This document shows positions 32,668-42,757 of a stretch of DNA of 64,000 nt, in pieces (within the stretch, counting starts at the first letter, position 1; each line of letters begins with the position of its first letter). Source of the stretch: Mycolicibacter longobardus (GTDB lineage Bacteria; Actinomycetota; Actinomycetes; Mycobacteriales; Mycobacteriaceae); contig NZ_LQPG01000008.1 in NCBI RefSeq assembly GCF_002102265.1, positions 62,001 through 126,000 of the forward strand, given 5' to 3'. The notes beneath the pieces are model-generated. The model was not told where the DNA came from, did no database searches, and saw only the letters and a list, made by a program, of their open reading frames with translations. The translations under genes were made by a program, and so were the position numbers.

Positions 32668-33545
32668 TCGGCTTCCTCCTCGCGTTTGGCCGCACGCCCA
32701 CCCACGGTCCGCAGCATGACGAGAACGGCGAATGAGATCGCCAACAACACAATCGAGACCGCCGACGCACTGGTGAGATCATCGTTCTCGACCAGCGCCC
32801 GTATCCACTGCGACGACACTTCGGTCTTGCCCGGAACCGCACCGCCGATCGTCACCACCGAGCCGAATTCGGCGACACACCGCGAAAACGCAAGTCCGGC
32901 TCCGGTGAACAACGCCGGCCACAGCGACGGCAGCACCACCGTCGTGAACGTCGTGAGGCGGGTCGCTCCGAGTGAGGCGGCAGCTTCTTCGGCGTCGCGA
33001 TCGATCTCCAGCAAGACGGGCTGCACGGCGCGCACCACATTCGGCAAAGTGACGAAGGCCAGCGCCATCGCCACTCCGGGCGGAGTGTGCTGCAGATGAA
33101 TGCCGACCGGACTGGCGTTGCCGTACAGGGCCAGCATCACCAGGCTGGTGACGATCGTCGGCAGTGCGAACGGCAGGTCGATCAACGCGTCGATCAACCC
33201 TTTCCCGAGGAAGTCGTCGCGCACCAACACCCAGGCCGTCGCCAGTCCGAAGACGATGTCCAGCACCGTGACCAACACCGAGATCGTCAGTGTCACCCGG
33301 AATGATTCCAGCGCCGCGTGTGAGGTGATGGCCAGCCAGAACCCCTGCCAACCCCGGCCCCCGGCCTGCCAGGCGATGGCCGCCAACGGCATCAGCACGA
33401 TCACCGACAGCCACAGCGTGGTCACGCCGATGCGAAGCGGCGTGACCAACGATCGGCTCGGTATGACGGGAATGGTTGTCTCGACCGGCCGCCGGGGGGC
33501 GGGTTCGGCGAGTTCAGGCGGCTCGAGTGGAGTCACGACAGTCAT
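32664..33545 (-). CDS. cysT: Sulfate ABC transporter permease CysT
   Basis: A 293-residue permease with six helices. An N-terminal cytosolic Pro-rich tail precedes the helices. Core motifs are LIDLPFALPTIVTSLVMLAL, RDAEEAAASLGATRLTTF (ATPase docking loop) and CVAEFGSVVTIGGAVPGKTE. The ATG at 33545 is chosen because it sits in an ATGA overlap with the stop of a 9-codon reading frame that has a good RBS; a TTG at 33584 in frame is less likely. Upstream lies a cysteine-rich leader frame, suggesting attenuation by cysteine supply. Confidence 0.88.
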   Translation of the reverse strand: MTVVTPLEPPELAEPAPRRPVETTIPVIPSRSLVTPLRIGVTTLWLSVIVLMPLAAIAWQAGGRGWQGFWLAITSHAALESFRVTLTISVLVTVLDIVFGLATAWVLVRDDFLGKGLIDALIDLPFALPTIVTSLVMLALYGNASPVGIHLQHTPPGVAMALAFVTLPNVVRAVQPVLLEIDRDAEEAAASLGATRLTTFTTVVLPSLWPALFTGAGLAFSRCVAEFGSVVTIGGAVPGKTEVSSQWIRALVENDDLTSASAVSIVLLAISFAVLVMLRTVGGRAAKREEEAE

Positions 33546-33571
33546 CGGGTGAATCCGAGAGAAGAATGCAT
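33542..33571 (-). CDS. Nine-residue coupling peptide before cysT
   Basis: ATG 33571 opens a 9-codon frame (MHSSLGFTR) whose stop overlaps the cysT start as ATGA. It has GGAAGG 6 bases upstream (33576-33582 region), the only good ribosome site near cysT. It therefore probably serves to load ribosomes for cysT by termination-reinitiation. Its SD core GAAGGC can pair with GCCTTC read from 33615-33620. Confidence 0.5.
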   Translation of the reverse strand: MHSSLGFTR

Positions 33572-33650
33572 GCTGGCCTTCCAATGCCCGGGATGTCTGG
33601 CACGGGCCGCCACCGAAGGCGACCGACGAAACTGGTTGCTGGCGGAAGAG

Positions 33651-33755
33651 TCAGCGACAACAGTGCAGAAGAGCCGCGATGCCGGCCCGGGCGGCACCGC
33701 GGTGGCAGTCGAGCGCCGTTGCTCCGCGCTGCCCAACACGGGATCCGATCTGCAT
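33651..33755 (-). CDS. Cysteine-codon leader peptide (putative attenuator uORF) of cysTW
   Basis: A 34-residue frame starting at ATG 33755 and ending LLHCCR-stop, with two adjacent Cys codons one codon before the last residue and another Cys mid-way. A -10-like TAAGCT (33763-33768) ends 7 bases before the ATG, so translation would be leaderless. Leaderless uORFs ending in Cys codons upstream of sulfur-assimilation genes are a described mycobacterial attenuation mechanism. Here the downstream gene is a sulfate permease. Between the uORF and cysT lie 105 bases with complementary segments that can hide or free the SD. Confidence 0.6.
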   Translation of the reverse strand: MQIGSRVGQRGATALDCHRGAARAGIAALLHCCR

Positions 33756-33762
33756 GGCGCGT

Positions 33763-33777
33763 AGCTTAGGGAAAGCT
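33763..33777 (-). promoter_or_regulatory. -10 element within an inverted repeat, cysTW leader promoter
   Basis: Read on the minus strand, AGCTT-TCCCT-AAGCT contains the candidate -10 hexamer TAAGCT in its right half. No strong -35 is visible. The predicted start coincides with the A of the leader ATG. The symmetric flanks could bind a repressor. Confidence 0.4.
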
Positions 33778-33807
33778 GTACGTCGAAATCTTTGTCGTGC
33801 CGCGATA

Positions 33808-33910
33808 GGTTTCCGGCTGGAATCCATCGCTCGCCATCGGCTTTCTTCGCCGGGCGGTAAGCCCGATGGGCGGGTAAGGCGGGCGCCCCCAGAACGGTGG
33901 GCCGGAAACC
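33808..33910. ncRNA. Possible structured RNA element
   Basis: GGTTTCCGGC (33808-33817) is exactly complementary to GCCGGAAACC (33901-33910). Inside, GCCATCGGCTT (33833-33843) pairs with AAGCCCGATGGGC (33859-33871) apart from one bulged base. The nested closing stem plus internal hairpin resembles a riboswitch or other structured RNA. I do not recognise the class, and the transcribed strand is unknown. Confidence 0.4.
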
Positions 33911-34033
33911 GGGTTGTGCAGGCGTCTCGGCGTGGTCGACAGCGGTTCTGACGTCGCTTGCGAAACCGGTTATCAACAGCGGAAATTCGATGTTGCTGGG
34001 GCGTTGCGCGGAGTCCGATTCGACCCCGTTCAT

Positions 34034-34047
34034 GGCATCGCGATGCC
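34034..34047. promoter_or_regulatory. Perfect 14-bp palindrome
   Basis: GGCATCGCGATGCC has two perfect 7-base arms without spacer, 127 bases downstream of the pgi stop. It is a candidate protein-binding site; no adjacent promoter is obvious. Confidence 0.35.
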
Positions 34048-34173
34048 TACCCACGAGAGTGCAGCGCCGCCGTCGCGGTGCTGTGATGCCGGCGGTCGGG
34101 CGTGCACTTCAGCGGGCCGACCTCGGCGGCGATAGGTAAAAGTCAGGGTGAGAGAAAAGTTGAACGTTCGACG

Positions 34174-35838
34174 CTACGTCGCTCGGCCGCGTTCCACCCG
34201 ATAGCGGCGCACCAGCGCGTCGGTGGAGCTGTCGGTCTGCCGCGGCGGGGAGGCGTCGTCGGTCAGCACCGGCAGCAGCGCCTTGGCCTGCGTTTTGCCC
34301 AGCTCCACGCCCCATTGGTCGAACGAGTCGATGCCCCAAACCACCCCCTCGGTGAACACCTGATGCTCGTAGAGCGCGATCAACTGGCCGAGCACCGAGG
34401 GTGTCAGCCGGGTGGCCAGGATCGAGGTGGTCGGTCGGTTGCCGGGCATCACCTTGTGCGGCACGACATCTGCGGGTGTGCCTTCGGCGGCGATCTCCTC
34501 TGCGGTCTTGCCGAACGCCAGCACTTGGGTCTGGGCGAAGAAGTTGCTCATCAGCAGGTCATGCATGCTGCCGGTGCCGTCGGCGGTGGCCAGGTCATCG
34601 ACGGGCTCGGAGAAGCCGATGAAGTCTGCCGGAACCAGCCGGGTGCCCTGGTGCAGCAGTTGGTAGAACGCGTGTTGTCCGTTGGTTCCCGGCTCACCCC
34701 AATAGATTTCACCGGTGTCGGTGCTGACCGGGCTGCCGTCGGCGCGGGTCGACTTGCCGTTGGATTCCATGGTCAGCTGTTGCAGGTAGGCGGCGAAGCG
34801 GTCCAGGTCATTGGAATAGGGCAGGACCGCGCGGGACTGGGCGCCGAAGAAGTTGGAGTACCACAGCCCGATCAGCCCGAGCAGCGCCGGTGCGTTGGAT
34901 TCCAGTGGCGCGGTGCGGAAATGCTCGTCGACGATGTGGAAGCCGGCCAAGAACTCAGCGAAGCGCTCCCGGCCGATCACCGCCATCACCGACAGCCCGA
35001 TCGCCGAGTCCACCGAGTACCGGCCGCCGACCCAGTCCCAGAAGCCGAACATGTTCGCGGTGTCGATACCGAATTCTTCGACCAGCCGAGCGTTGGTGGA
35101 GACCGCCACGAAATGTTTCGACACCGCGGTGTCGCCCAGCGCTCCGGTCAGCCAGCGTCGGGCGGCGGTGGCGTTGGTCAGGGTCTCCAGCGTCGAGAAC
35201 GTCTTGGAGGCCACGATGAAAAGCGTCGTCGCGGGATCCAGACCGGCCAGCTTGGCGGTCAGGTCGGCAGGGTCGACATTCGAGACGAACCGTGCCGAGA
35301 TGCCGGCGTCGGCGTAGTGGCGCAACGCCCGGTCGACCATCACCGGACCCAGGTCTGAGCCGCCGATACCGATGTTGACGACGGTCTCGATGCGCCTTCC
35401 GGTGGCGCCGGTCCACTCGCCGCGGCGCAGCCGATCGGTGAAATCACCCATCGCGTCGAGCACCGCGTGTACGTCGGCGACGACATCCTGGCCGTCGACG
35501 TGTAGATCGGCGTTGCGCGGCAGCCGAAGCGCGGTGTGGAGCACCGCCCGGTCCTCGGAGGTGTTGATGTGCGCGCCTGCGAACATCGCGTCGCGCCGGG
35601 CCTCCAGGTCGGCCGTCCGGGCCAGATCGAGCAGCAGCCGGATGGTCTTGGTGGTGATGCGGTGCTTGCTGTAGTCGATGTAGAGGTCACCGACGGTGAC
35701 GCTGAACTTCGTACCGCGATCGGGGTCGTCGGCGAAGAACTGGCGCAGGTGGGTGTCGCCGATCTGCTGATGATGCTTGCGCAACGCGTCCCAGGCCGCG
35801 GTGGCGGAGATGTCGGGGATCTGTTGGACGGAGCTCAT
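34174..35838 (-). CDS. pgi: Glucose-6-phosphate isomerase
   Basis: A 554-residue cytosolic enzyme interconverting glucose-6-phosphate and fructose-6-phosphate. Both PGI signatures are present: [20 protein letters not shown] in the first half and [20 protein letters not shown] in the second, together with the active-site MESNGKS segment. Length and order match M. tuberculosis pgi (Rv0946c, 553 residues). It is followed on the same strand by the non-coding stretch and preceded by the chorismate mutase gene 51 bases upstream, also on the minus strand. Confidence 0.98.
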   Translation of the reverse strand: MSSVQQIPDISATAAWDALRKHHQQIGDTHLRQFFADDPDRGTKFSVTVGDLYIDYSKHRITTKTIRLLLDLARTADLEARRDAMFAGAHINTSEDRAVLHTALRLPRNADLHVDGQDVVADVHAVLDAMGDFTDRLRRGEWTGATGRRIETVVNIGIGGSDLGPVMVDRALRHYADAGISARFVSNVDPADLTAKLAGLDPATTLFIVASKTFSTLETLTNATAARRWLTGALGDTAVSKHFVAVSTNARLVEEFGIDTANMFGFWDWVGGRYSVDSAIGLSVMAVIGRERFAEFLAGFHIVDEHFRTAPLESNAPALLGLIGLWYSNFFGAQSRAVLPYSNDLDRFAAYLQQLTMESNGKSTRADGSPVSTDTGEIYWGEPGTNGQHAFYQLLHQGTRLVPADFIGFSEPVDDLATADGTGSMHDLLMSNFFAQTQVLAFGKTAEEIAAEGTPADVVPHKVMPGNRPTTSILATRLTPSVLGQLIALYEHQVFTEGVVWGIDSFDQWGVELGKTQAKALLPVLTDDASPPRQTDSSTDALVRRYRVERGRAT

Positions 35839-35889
35839 GCCCTGACATTAGCGGCGATCGCAGGCGCAGCGGAGCCGGCTTCAGCAGCC

Positions 35890-36153
35890 TCAGTGACCGA
35901 GTCGGCCGCGGCCGAGACGCAGCAGCAGCATGGCGAGGTCCTTGCCGTCCTCACCGAGCTCGCTGTAACGCTCGAGCACCTTCATCTCGCGGCTGTGCAC
36001 CAGCCGGGTGCCACCGGAGGCCATCCGGGCCTTGCCGATCTCCTGTGAGACCGCGGTGCGGCGCTTCACCGCGGCCAGGATCTCGGCGTCGAGCCGGTCG
36101 ATCTCCTGGCGCAGCTCGTCGATGTCGGGCAGCTGTTGGGGTTGGGCAATCAT
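35890..36153 (-). CDS. Chorismate mutase, AroQ-delta type
   Basis: An 87-residue intracellular chorismate mutase converting chorismate to prephenate for Phe/Tyr synthesis. IDELRQEIDRLDAEILAAVK, GKARMASGGTRLVHSREMKV and the C-terminus LLLRLGRGRLGH match M. tuberculosis Rv0948c almost residue for residue. In that protein the C-terminal residues contact DAHP synthase, which boosts activity. The ATG at 36153 is chosen because GGAG lies 8 bases upstream. An in-frame ATG at 36198 would add 15 residues. Confidence 0.92.
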   Translation of the reverse strand: MIAQPQQLPDIDELRQEIDRLDAEILAAVKRRTAVSQEIGKARMASGGTRLVHSREMKVLERYSELGEDGKDLAMLLLRLGRGRLGH

Positions 36154-36275
36154 GGGTTCGGACTCCAGGTTCTCGCTGTTGGTGGATTCTGGTCCCATCG
36201 GCGATCCGGCCTCACACAACAGACGAGCCCCGGGTCGGCGAAGCGGACCGCGGGGCTTGGCGTTGCAGCTAGACC

Positions 36276-36300
36276 ACGGGCACCGCTGATCGGTACCCGT
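36276..36300. promoter_or_regulatory. Inverted repeat upstream of uvrD1
   Basis: ACGGGCACCG (36276-36285) faces CGGTACCCGT (36291-36300) across 5 bases with one mismatch, 100 bases before the uvrD1 start. It may be an operator or a hairpin. It does not match the mycobacterial LexA box TCGAAC-N4-GTTCGA. Confidence 0.35.
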
Positions 36301-36399
36301 AGAAAAATCGACGCTGCATGTCGAGCACGAACTGAGTCTGCCATTAAGGGCAGTGCCAGCGCAAAGAGTGTCGCCGGGCGACGGTACGTTGGGGGCGTT

Positions 36400-38730
36400 A
36401 TGACCGTGCACGCCAGTCCCCAGACCGATCACCTACTCGACGGGCTCAACCCGCAGCAGCGTCGGGCGGTGTTGCACGAGGGATCGCCGCTGCTGATCGT
36501 GGCCGGGGCCGGCTCGGGAAAGACCGCGGTGCTCACGCGGCGCATCGCCTATCTGCTGGCCGCCCGTGGCGTCGGAGTGGGGCAGGTGCTGGCGATCACC
36601 TTCACCAACAAGGCCGCCGCAGAGATGCGGGAACGGGTGTCGAGCCTCGTCGGGCCGCGGGCCCGGGTGATGTGGGTGTCGACGTTCCACTCCACCTGCG
36701 TGCGGATCCTGCGCAACCAGGCCTCGGCGGTTCCCGGGCTCAACTCCAACTTCTCGATCTACGACGCCGACGACTCGCGGCGGCTGCTGCTGATGATCGG
36801 CCGTGACATGGGTCTCGACGTCAAACGGCACTCGCCGCGGCTGCTGGCCAATGCGATCTCCAACCTGAAGAACGAACTGATTGACGCCGAACAGGCGCTG
36901 GCGGATCTCACCGAGGACTCCGACGACCTGAGCCGGGTGGTGGCCGCGGTGTACGCCGAATACCAGCGCCGGCTGCGCTCGGCCAACGCCCTGGACTTCG
37001 ACGACCTGATCGGCGAGACGGTCGCGATATTGCAGGCGTTCCCCGAGATTGCTCAGCATTATCGGCGCCGGTTCCGGCACATCCTGGTCGATGAGTACCA
37101 GGACACCAACCACGCCCAGTACATGCTGGTGCGCGAGCTGGCGGGCCACTCCGTCGAAGGTGGGCAGGCTGGCGCGGACGACAGTGAGGTGCCGCCCGCG
37201 GAGCTGTGCGTGGTCGGTGACGCCGACCAGTCGATCTACGCGTTCCGCGGCGCCACCATCCGCAACATCGAGGACTTCGAACGCGACTATCCCGACGCGA
37301 CCACCATCATGCTGGAGCAGAACTATCGCTCTACGCAGAACATCCTGTCGGCAGCCAATGCGGTGATCGCCTGCAATTCGGGGCGTCGGGAGAAGCGGCT
37401 GTGGACGGACGCCGGTGACGGTGAGCTGATCGTCGGCTACGTCGCGGACAACGAACACGACGAGGCGCGGTTCGTCGCACAGGAGATCGATGCCCTGACC
37501 GATGCCGGCACCGTCAACTACGGAGACATCGCGGTGTTCTACCGCACCAACAACGCGTCGCGGTCGCTGGAAGAGGTATTCATCCGTAGCGGGATCCCGT
37601 ACAAAGTCGTTGGCGGCGTGCGCTTTTACGAACGCAGAGAGATCCGCGACATCATCGCCTACCTGCGGGTGCTGGACAATCCCGGTGACGCGGTGAGCCT
37701 GCGGCGCATTCTCAACACCCCGCGCCGCGGCATCGGAGACCGCGCCGAGGCGTGCGTGTCGGTGCACGCCGAGAACACCGGCACCGGTTTCGCTGCCGCA
37801 CTGAGCGCCGCCGCCGCCGGCGACGTGCCGATGCTCAACACCCGCTCGCAGAACGCGATCGCCGGGTTCGTCGCGATGCTCGACGAGCTGCGGGCGCACC
37901 TGAACACCTGCGACGACGACCTCGGCGGCCTGGTCGAGATGGTGCTGGACCGGACCGGCTACCGCGCCGAACTGGAGTCCTCCACCGATCCGCAGGACCT
38001 GGCGCGCCTGGACAACATCAACGAACTCGTCAGCGTCGCACACGAATTCAGCATCGATCGGGCCAATGCGCTGGCCGACCAGGAGATCAACCTCGAGGAA
38101 GAGGACGTGCCCGACGTCGGGGTGCTGGCGGCGTTCTTGGAGCGGGTCTCGCTGATCGCCGACACCGACGAGATCCCCGAACACGGCGCCGGCATGGTCA
38201 CCCTGATGACGCTGCACACCGCCAAGGGCCTGGAGTTCCCGGTGGTGTTCGTCGTCGGCTGGGAGGACGGCATGTTCCCGCACATGCGCTCGCTGGGGGA
38301 TGCTCGCGAGCTGTCCGAGGAACGCCGGCTGGCCTACGTCGGCCTGACCCGGGCACGGCAACGGCTCTACCTGAGCCGGGCCAAGGTGCGCTCGTCGTGG
38401 GGCCAGCCCATGCTGAACCCGGAATCGCGTTTTCTGCAGGAGATCCCCCAGCAGCTCATCGACTGGCGGCGCACCGACGCCGCGGCGTCACCGAGCGCCC
38501 CGGTCAGCGGTGCCGGCCGGTTCGGTACGCCGCGACCGGCACCGGGCCGGTCGGGTAACCGGCCGCTGCTGGTCCTGGCGGCCGGGGACCGGGTGTCGCA
38601 CGACAAGTACGGCCTGGGCCGGGTGGAGGAGGTGTCCGGGGTGGGGGAGTCGGCGATGTCGCTGATCGACTTCGGCAGTTCCGGGCGGGTCAAGCTGATG
38701 CACAACCACGCGCCGGTGACCAAGCTCTAG
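36400..38730 (+). CDS. uvrD1: ATP-dependent DNA helicase UvrD1/PcrA
   Basis: A 776-residue superfamily 1A 3'-5' helicase. Walker A AGAGSGKT is at residues 35-42, helicase motif II is LVDEYQDTNHAQY, and GDADQSIYAFRGA, QNYRSTQNIL and VGLTRARQRLY are motifs III, IV and VI. A C-terminal Tudor-like domain (GDRVSHDKYGLGRVEEVSG) follows a Pro/Ser-rich linker. In mycobacteria, UvrD1 acts in excision repair and is stimulated by Ku, which is also encoded in this window. ATG 36400 matches the recalled M. tuberculosis N-terminus; the upstream open frame has no homology. Confidence 0.96.
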   Translation: MTVHASPQTDHLLDGLNPQQRRAVLHEGSPLLIVAGAGSGKTAVLTRRIAYLLAARGVGVGQVLAITFTNKAAAEMRERVSSLVGPRARVMWVSTFHSTCVRILRNQASAVPGLNSNFSIYDADDSRRLLLMIGRDMGLDVKRHSPRLLANAISNLKNELIDAEQALADLTEDSDDLSRVVAAVYAEYQRRLRSANALDFDDLIGETVAILQAFPEIAQHYRRRFRHILVDEYQDTNHAQYMLVRELAGHSVEGGQAGADDSEVPPAELCVVGDADQSIYAFRGATIRNIEDFERDYPDATTIMLEQNYRSTQNILSAANAVIACNSGRREKRLWTDAGDGELIVGYVADNEHDEARFVAQEIDALTDAGTVNYGDIAVFYRTNNASRSLEEVFIRSGIPYKVVGGVRFYERREIRDIIAYLRVLDNPGDAVSLRRILNTPRRGIGDRAEACVSVHAENTGTGFAAALSAAAAGDVPMLNTRSQNAIAGFVAMLDELRAHLNTCDDDLGGLVEMVLDRTGYRAELESSTDPQDLARLDNINELVSVAHEFSIDRANALADQEINLEEEDVPDVGVLAAFLERVSLIADTDEIPEHGAGMVTLMTLHTAKGLEFPVVFVVGWEDGMFPHMRSLGDARELSEERRLAYVGLTRARQRLYLSRAKVRSSWGQPMLNPESRFLQEIPQQLIDWRRTDAAASPSAPVSGAGRFGTPRPAPGRSGNRPLLVLAAGDRVSHDKYGLGRVEEVSGVGESAMSLIDFGSSGRVKLMHNHAPVTKL

Positions 38731-38732
38731 CT

Positions 38733-39281
38733 TCAGGCGCCGAGCAGCCAGCGCCTGGTGGACGGGTGCAGCACCGCCACGACGGTGGCAACCTGGATGA
38801 CCGGGATGGCGTGCACGATCCACGGAACCCTGGCACCTGCCAGGAACAGGCTGCCGTAGGTCAACAGGGCGATCACCGCACCCACCACCACCAGATAGCG
38901 GCCGAGCGGGCGTCGCAGCAGCAGCATGATCACCCCGGACACCGTCGTTCCCGCGAACACCAGGGTCAAAAAGCCGACCGCGACGCAGAACAGCCGGTCG
39001 GTGTGCCACCAGGCGGCCATCAGATCGGTGGACACCACGGAGGTGGCCCAGCACCCGACCAGCGCGAACACGCAGGCGCTGATCGCCATGCCGGCCGATG
39101 GGAGCCACGCCGGCCTCGGACGCGGCGCGTCGAAGGGCTGGATTGCCGGAGGTACCCGCTGAACGCCGGTGACGATCGGAATGGCGCCGGTGGGCGCCCG
39201 GCGGATGATGCGGCTGGCCGGACCGGTGCCGGACGGGCTAGACGGATTAGCGCCGGTGAACGGATGGTGGCGGTCGGTCAC
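38733..39281 (-). CDS. Conserved mycobacterial membrane protein
   Basis: A 182-residue protein with a Pro-rich cytosolic N-terminus (about 1-62) and four hydrophobic segments (AGMAISACVFALVGCW, FCVAVGFLTLVFAGTTVSGV, YLVVVGAVIALLTYGSLFLA, AIPVIQVATVVAVL). I do not recognise a named family. It lies between uvrD1 (convergent, stop 3 bases away) and the M23 peptidase gene upstream on the same strand (9-base gap), so it is likely cotranscribed with the peptidase and may have a cell-envelope role. Confidence 0.7.
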   Translation of the reverse strand: MTDRHHPFTGANPSSPSGTGPASRIIRRAPTGAIPIVTGVQRVPPAIQPFDAPRPRPAWLPSAGMAISACVFALVGCWATSVVSTDLMAAWWHTDRLFCVAVGFLTLVFAGTTVSGVIMLLLRRPLGRYLVVVGAVIALLTYGSLFLAGARVPWIVHAIPVIQVATVVAVLHPSTRRWLLGA

Positions 39282-39290
39282 CCATCCAGG

Positions 39291-40316
39291 TTAGGCGAAA
39301 TTGATCCCGCGCTTGGCCAGCCAGGAACTCGGATCGATTCGGTTGGTGCCGTTCTGCAGCACCTCGAAGTGCAGGTGCGGGCCGGTGGAGTACCCGCGAT
39401 TGCCCATCTCGGCGATCTGGTCGCCCGCCATCACGCGCTCACCCACGCTGACCAGCGTCCGGTTGACGTGGCCGTAGAGCGTGACGGTGCCGTCGGAGTG
39501 GCGCAGCTTGACCAGCATGCCGTAGCCGGCGCTGGGGCCCGACTCGATCACCACGCCGTCGGAGGCCGCCAGGATCGGGGTGCCGATGGCGTTGGCGATG
39601 TCGACGCCGGCGTGCAGCACACCCCAGCGGTAACCGAAGCCCGAGGTGAACGCGCCCTGGGTCGGTGCGACGAACAGCGGGCGCTGCAGCCGTGCCTCGC
39701 GCTCGGCGCGTTCCTGGGCGAACGCCACACCCTTGGCCAGCTCCTCGTTGTGCACGACGACGTTGGCCGCGGCCTTGACCGTGATCATCTGCATGCCGTG
39801 GCTGGACGTGGTCGTGGTGCCGTCGTTCAGCGTGGTCTTGCTGGCTGCCAGCACGGCGGGCCGGGAGACGGTGTCCTCCGAGGGATGAGTGGCGGCGTGC
39901 GCGGCGGCTGCGGCGGCACCGGCGGCCATCGCGGCGACCATGACGCGGCTCTTGACTGCGCTGGTCGGCTGGCTGCGGTGTCTGCCTCCGCGGGCCGGCA
40001 GCTGGGTCGCCTCGCGCGGGCGGTAGACACGCTGGTCGGAGTAGCCGCCGCGGGGGAAGGCCAGCTGCAGCACCGGCATGTTGTCGGTGTCGGTCATGTC
40101 GTCCAGCTCCGGGGCCAGCAGCACGTCGGACGCGTCGTCGAAGGCGCTGTCGCGGTATGGGGCCGCCGCGAGCCGACCGAACTCGTTGAACGGGATGATG
40201 TCGGTGACCTCAGCGGGGCCGGGTGTCGAAGACCGGGCGGCAGCTGCTGCGGTTCCGTTCCGGCGACGAGGGCTCGCCCCACCGGGAATCGGACGCATAG
40301 GTGCACCGTGCTGCAT
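39291..40316 (-). CDS. M23 family (LytM-type) metallopeptidase
   Basis: A 341-residue envelope protein (Rv0950c-like). A long disordered N-terminus leads to an Ala-rich transmembrane or signal segment (about 120-142), then a short coiled region, then the LytM peptidase domain (about 220-335). The zinc ligands are intact: His235 and Asp239 (HAGVD), and His316 in HLHFE, with His314 as catalytic base. It should cleave peptidoglycan cross-links or activate other hydrolases. The N-terminal start follows AGAGGAA in a short leader. Confidence 0.9.
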   Translation of the reverse strand: MQHGAPMRPIPGGASPRRRNGTAAAAARSSTPGPAEVTDIIPFNEFGRLAAAPYRDSAFDDASDVLLAPELDDMTDTDNMPVLQLAFPRGGYSDQRVYRPREATQLPARGGRHRSQPTSAVKSRVMVAAMAAGAAAAAAHAATHPSEDTVSRPAVLAASKTTLNDGTTTTSSHGMQMITVKAAANVVVHNEELAKGVAFAQERAEREARLQRPLFVAPTQGAFTSGFGYRWGVLHAGVDIANAIGTPILAASDGVVIESGPSAGYGMLVKLRHSDGTVTLYGHVNRTLVSVGERVMAGDQIAEMGNRGYSTGPHLHFEVLQNGTNRIDPSSWLAKRGINFA

Positions 40317-40350
40317 CAGCCTGGAAGTTCCTCTGGTCGTGATCAGAACG

Positions 40351-40380
40351 TTATAAAGACCTGGACCTGGTGACGGTAAC
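40351..40380 (-). promoter_or_regulatory. Candidate promoter of the M23 peptidase gene
   Basis: On the minus strand, TTACCG (40375-40380) is followed after 18 bases by TATAAC (40351-40356), placing the transcript start about 40 bases before the start codon. A CTGGT/ACCAG inverted repeat overlaps the -35 side. The remainder of the 270-base gap to sucC shows no gene. Confidence 0.35.
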
Positions 40381-40586
40381 CAGTTCCACCACGGCCTGGC
40401 AAGTAATCCGTCAAATCAGTCCATTAATGTGAACCGAATCACGTTTTCCTGACGGTGAGATGTGCCACAGCGGTGGTACGCGAGGAGGGAACCTCGCGGC
40501 CGGCTCGATACAGTGCCTCGGGAGCTAAATCTCTCGCAATCCGACAGTGCCGGCCCGCCGGCGACCCGTAATAAGACAGTGAGCCC

Positions 40587-41762
<1,176 letters not shown>

Positions 41763-41765
41763 ACC

Positions 41766-42668
<903 letters not shown>

Positions 42669-42680
42669 CTGTTTCTTGGC

Positions 42681-42739
42681 GCGAGCAGACGTGAAAGCCC
42701 CCATTTCAGCGTGAAATAGGGGCCTTCGCGTCTGCTCGC
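42681..42739 (+). terminator. Long hairpin terminator after sucCD
   Basis: GCGAGCAGACG (42681-42691) pairs exactly with CGTCTGCTCGC (42729-42739). The inner segments TGAAAGCCCCCATTTCA and TGAAATAGGGGCCTTC pair with two mismatches around a GCG loop, giving a stem of roughly 28 pairs. There is no U-tract, as is common in mycobacteria. The GCGAGCAGACG arm is a recurrent motif of mycobacterial intergenic hairpins, as I recall. Confidence 0.75.
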
Positions 42740-42757
42740 CGTAAATGAGGTGAGCAC

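Larger units (their letters stand above)
33756..34173. other. Gene-free stretch between cysT leader and pgi
   Basis: No reading frame here has family content or a convincing RBS. The stretch holds the leader promoter (33763-33777), a 103-base element closed by a perfect 10-base inverted repeat (33808-33910), and a perfect 14-base palindrome (34034-34047). It lies downstream of pgi and upstream of cysT on the same strand, at the point where the M. tuberculosis-like gene order is interrupted. Confidence 0.5.

Noticed and set aside
33549..33764. Plus-strand frame opposite the cysT leader with several Cys residues
   Set aside because: It starts without an RBS, has no homology I recognise, and is antisense to the leader and coupling peptide, which have coherent regulatory logic.
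36276..36300. LexA/SOS box before uvrD1
   Set aside because: The inverted repeat ACGGGCACCG/CGGTACCCGT does not match the mycobacterial SOS box, and no other candidate was found in the upstream region.
36433..38361. A 642-codon frame antisense to uvrD1
   Set aside because: Shadow of the helicase gene; no recognisable motifs.
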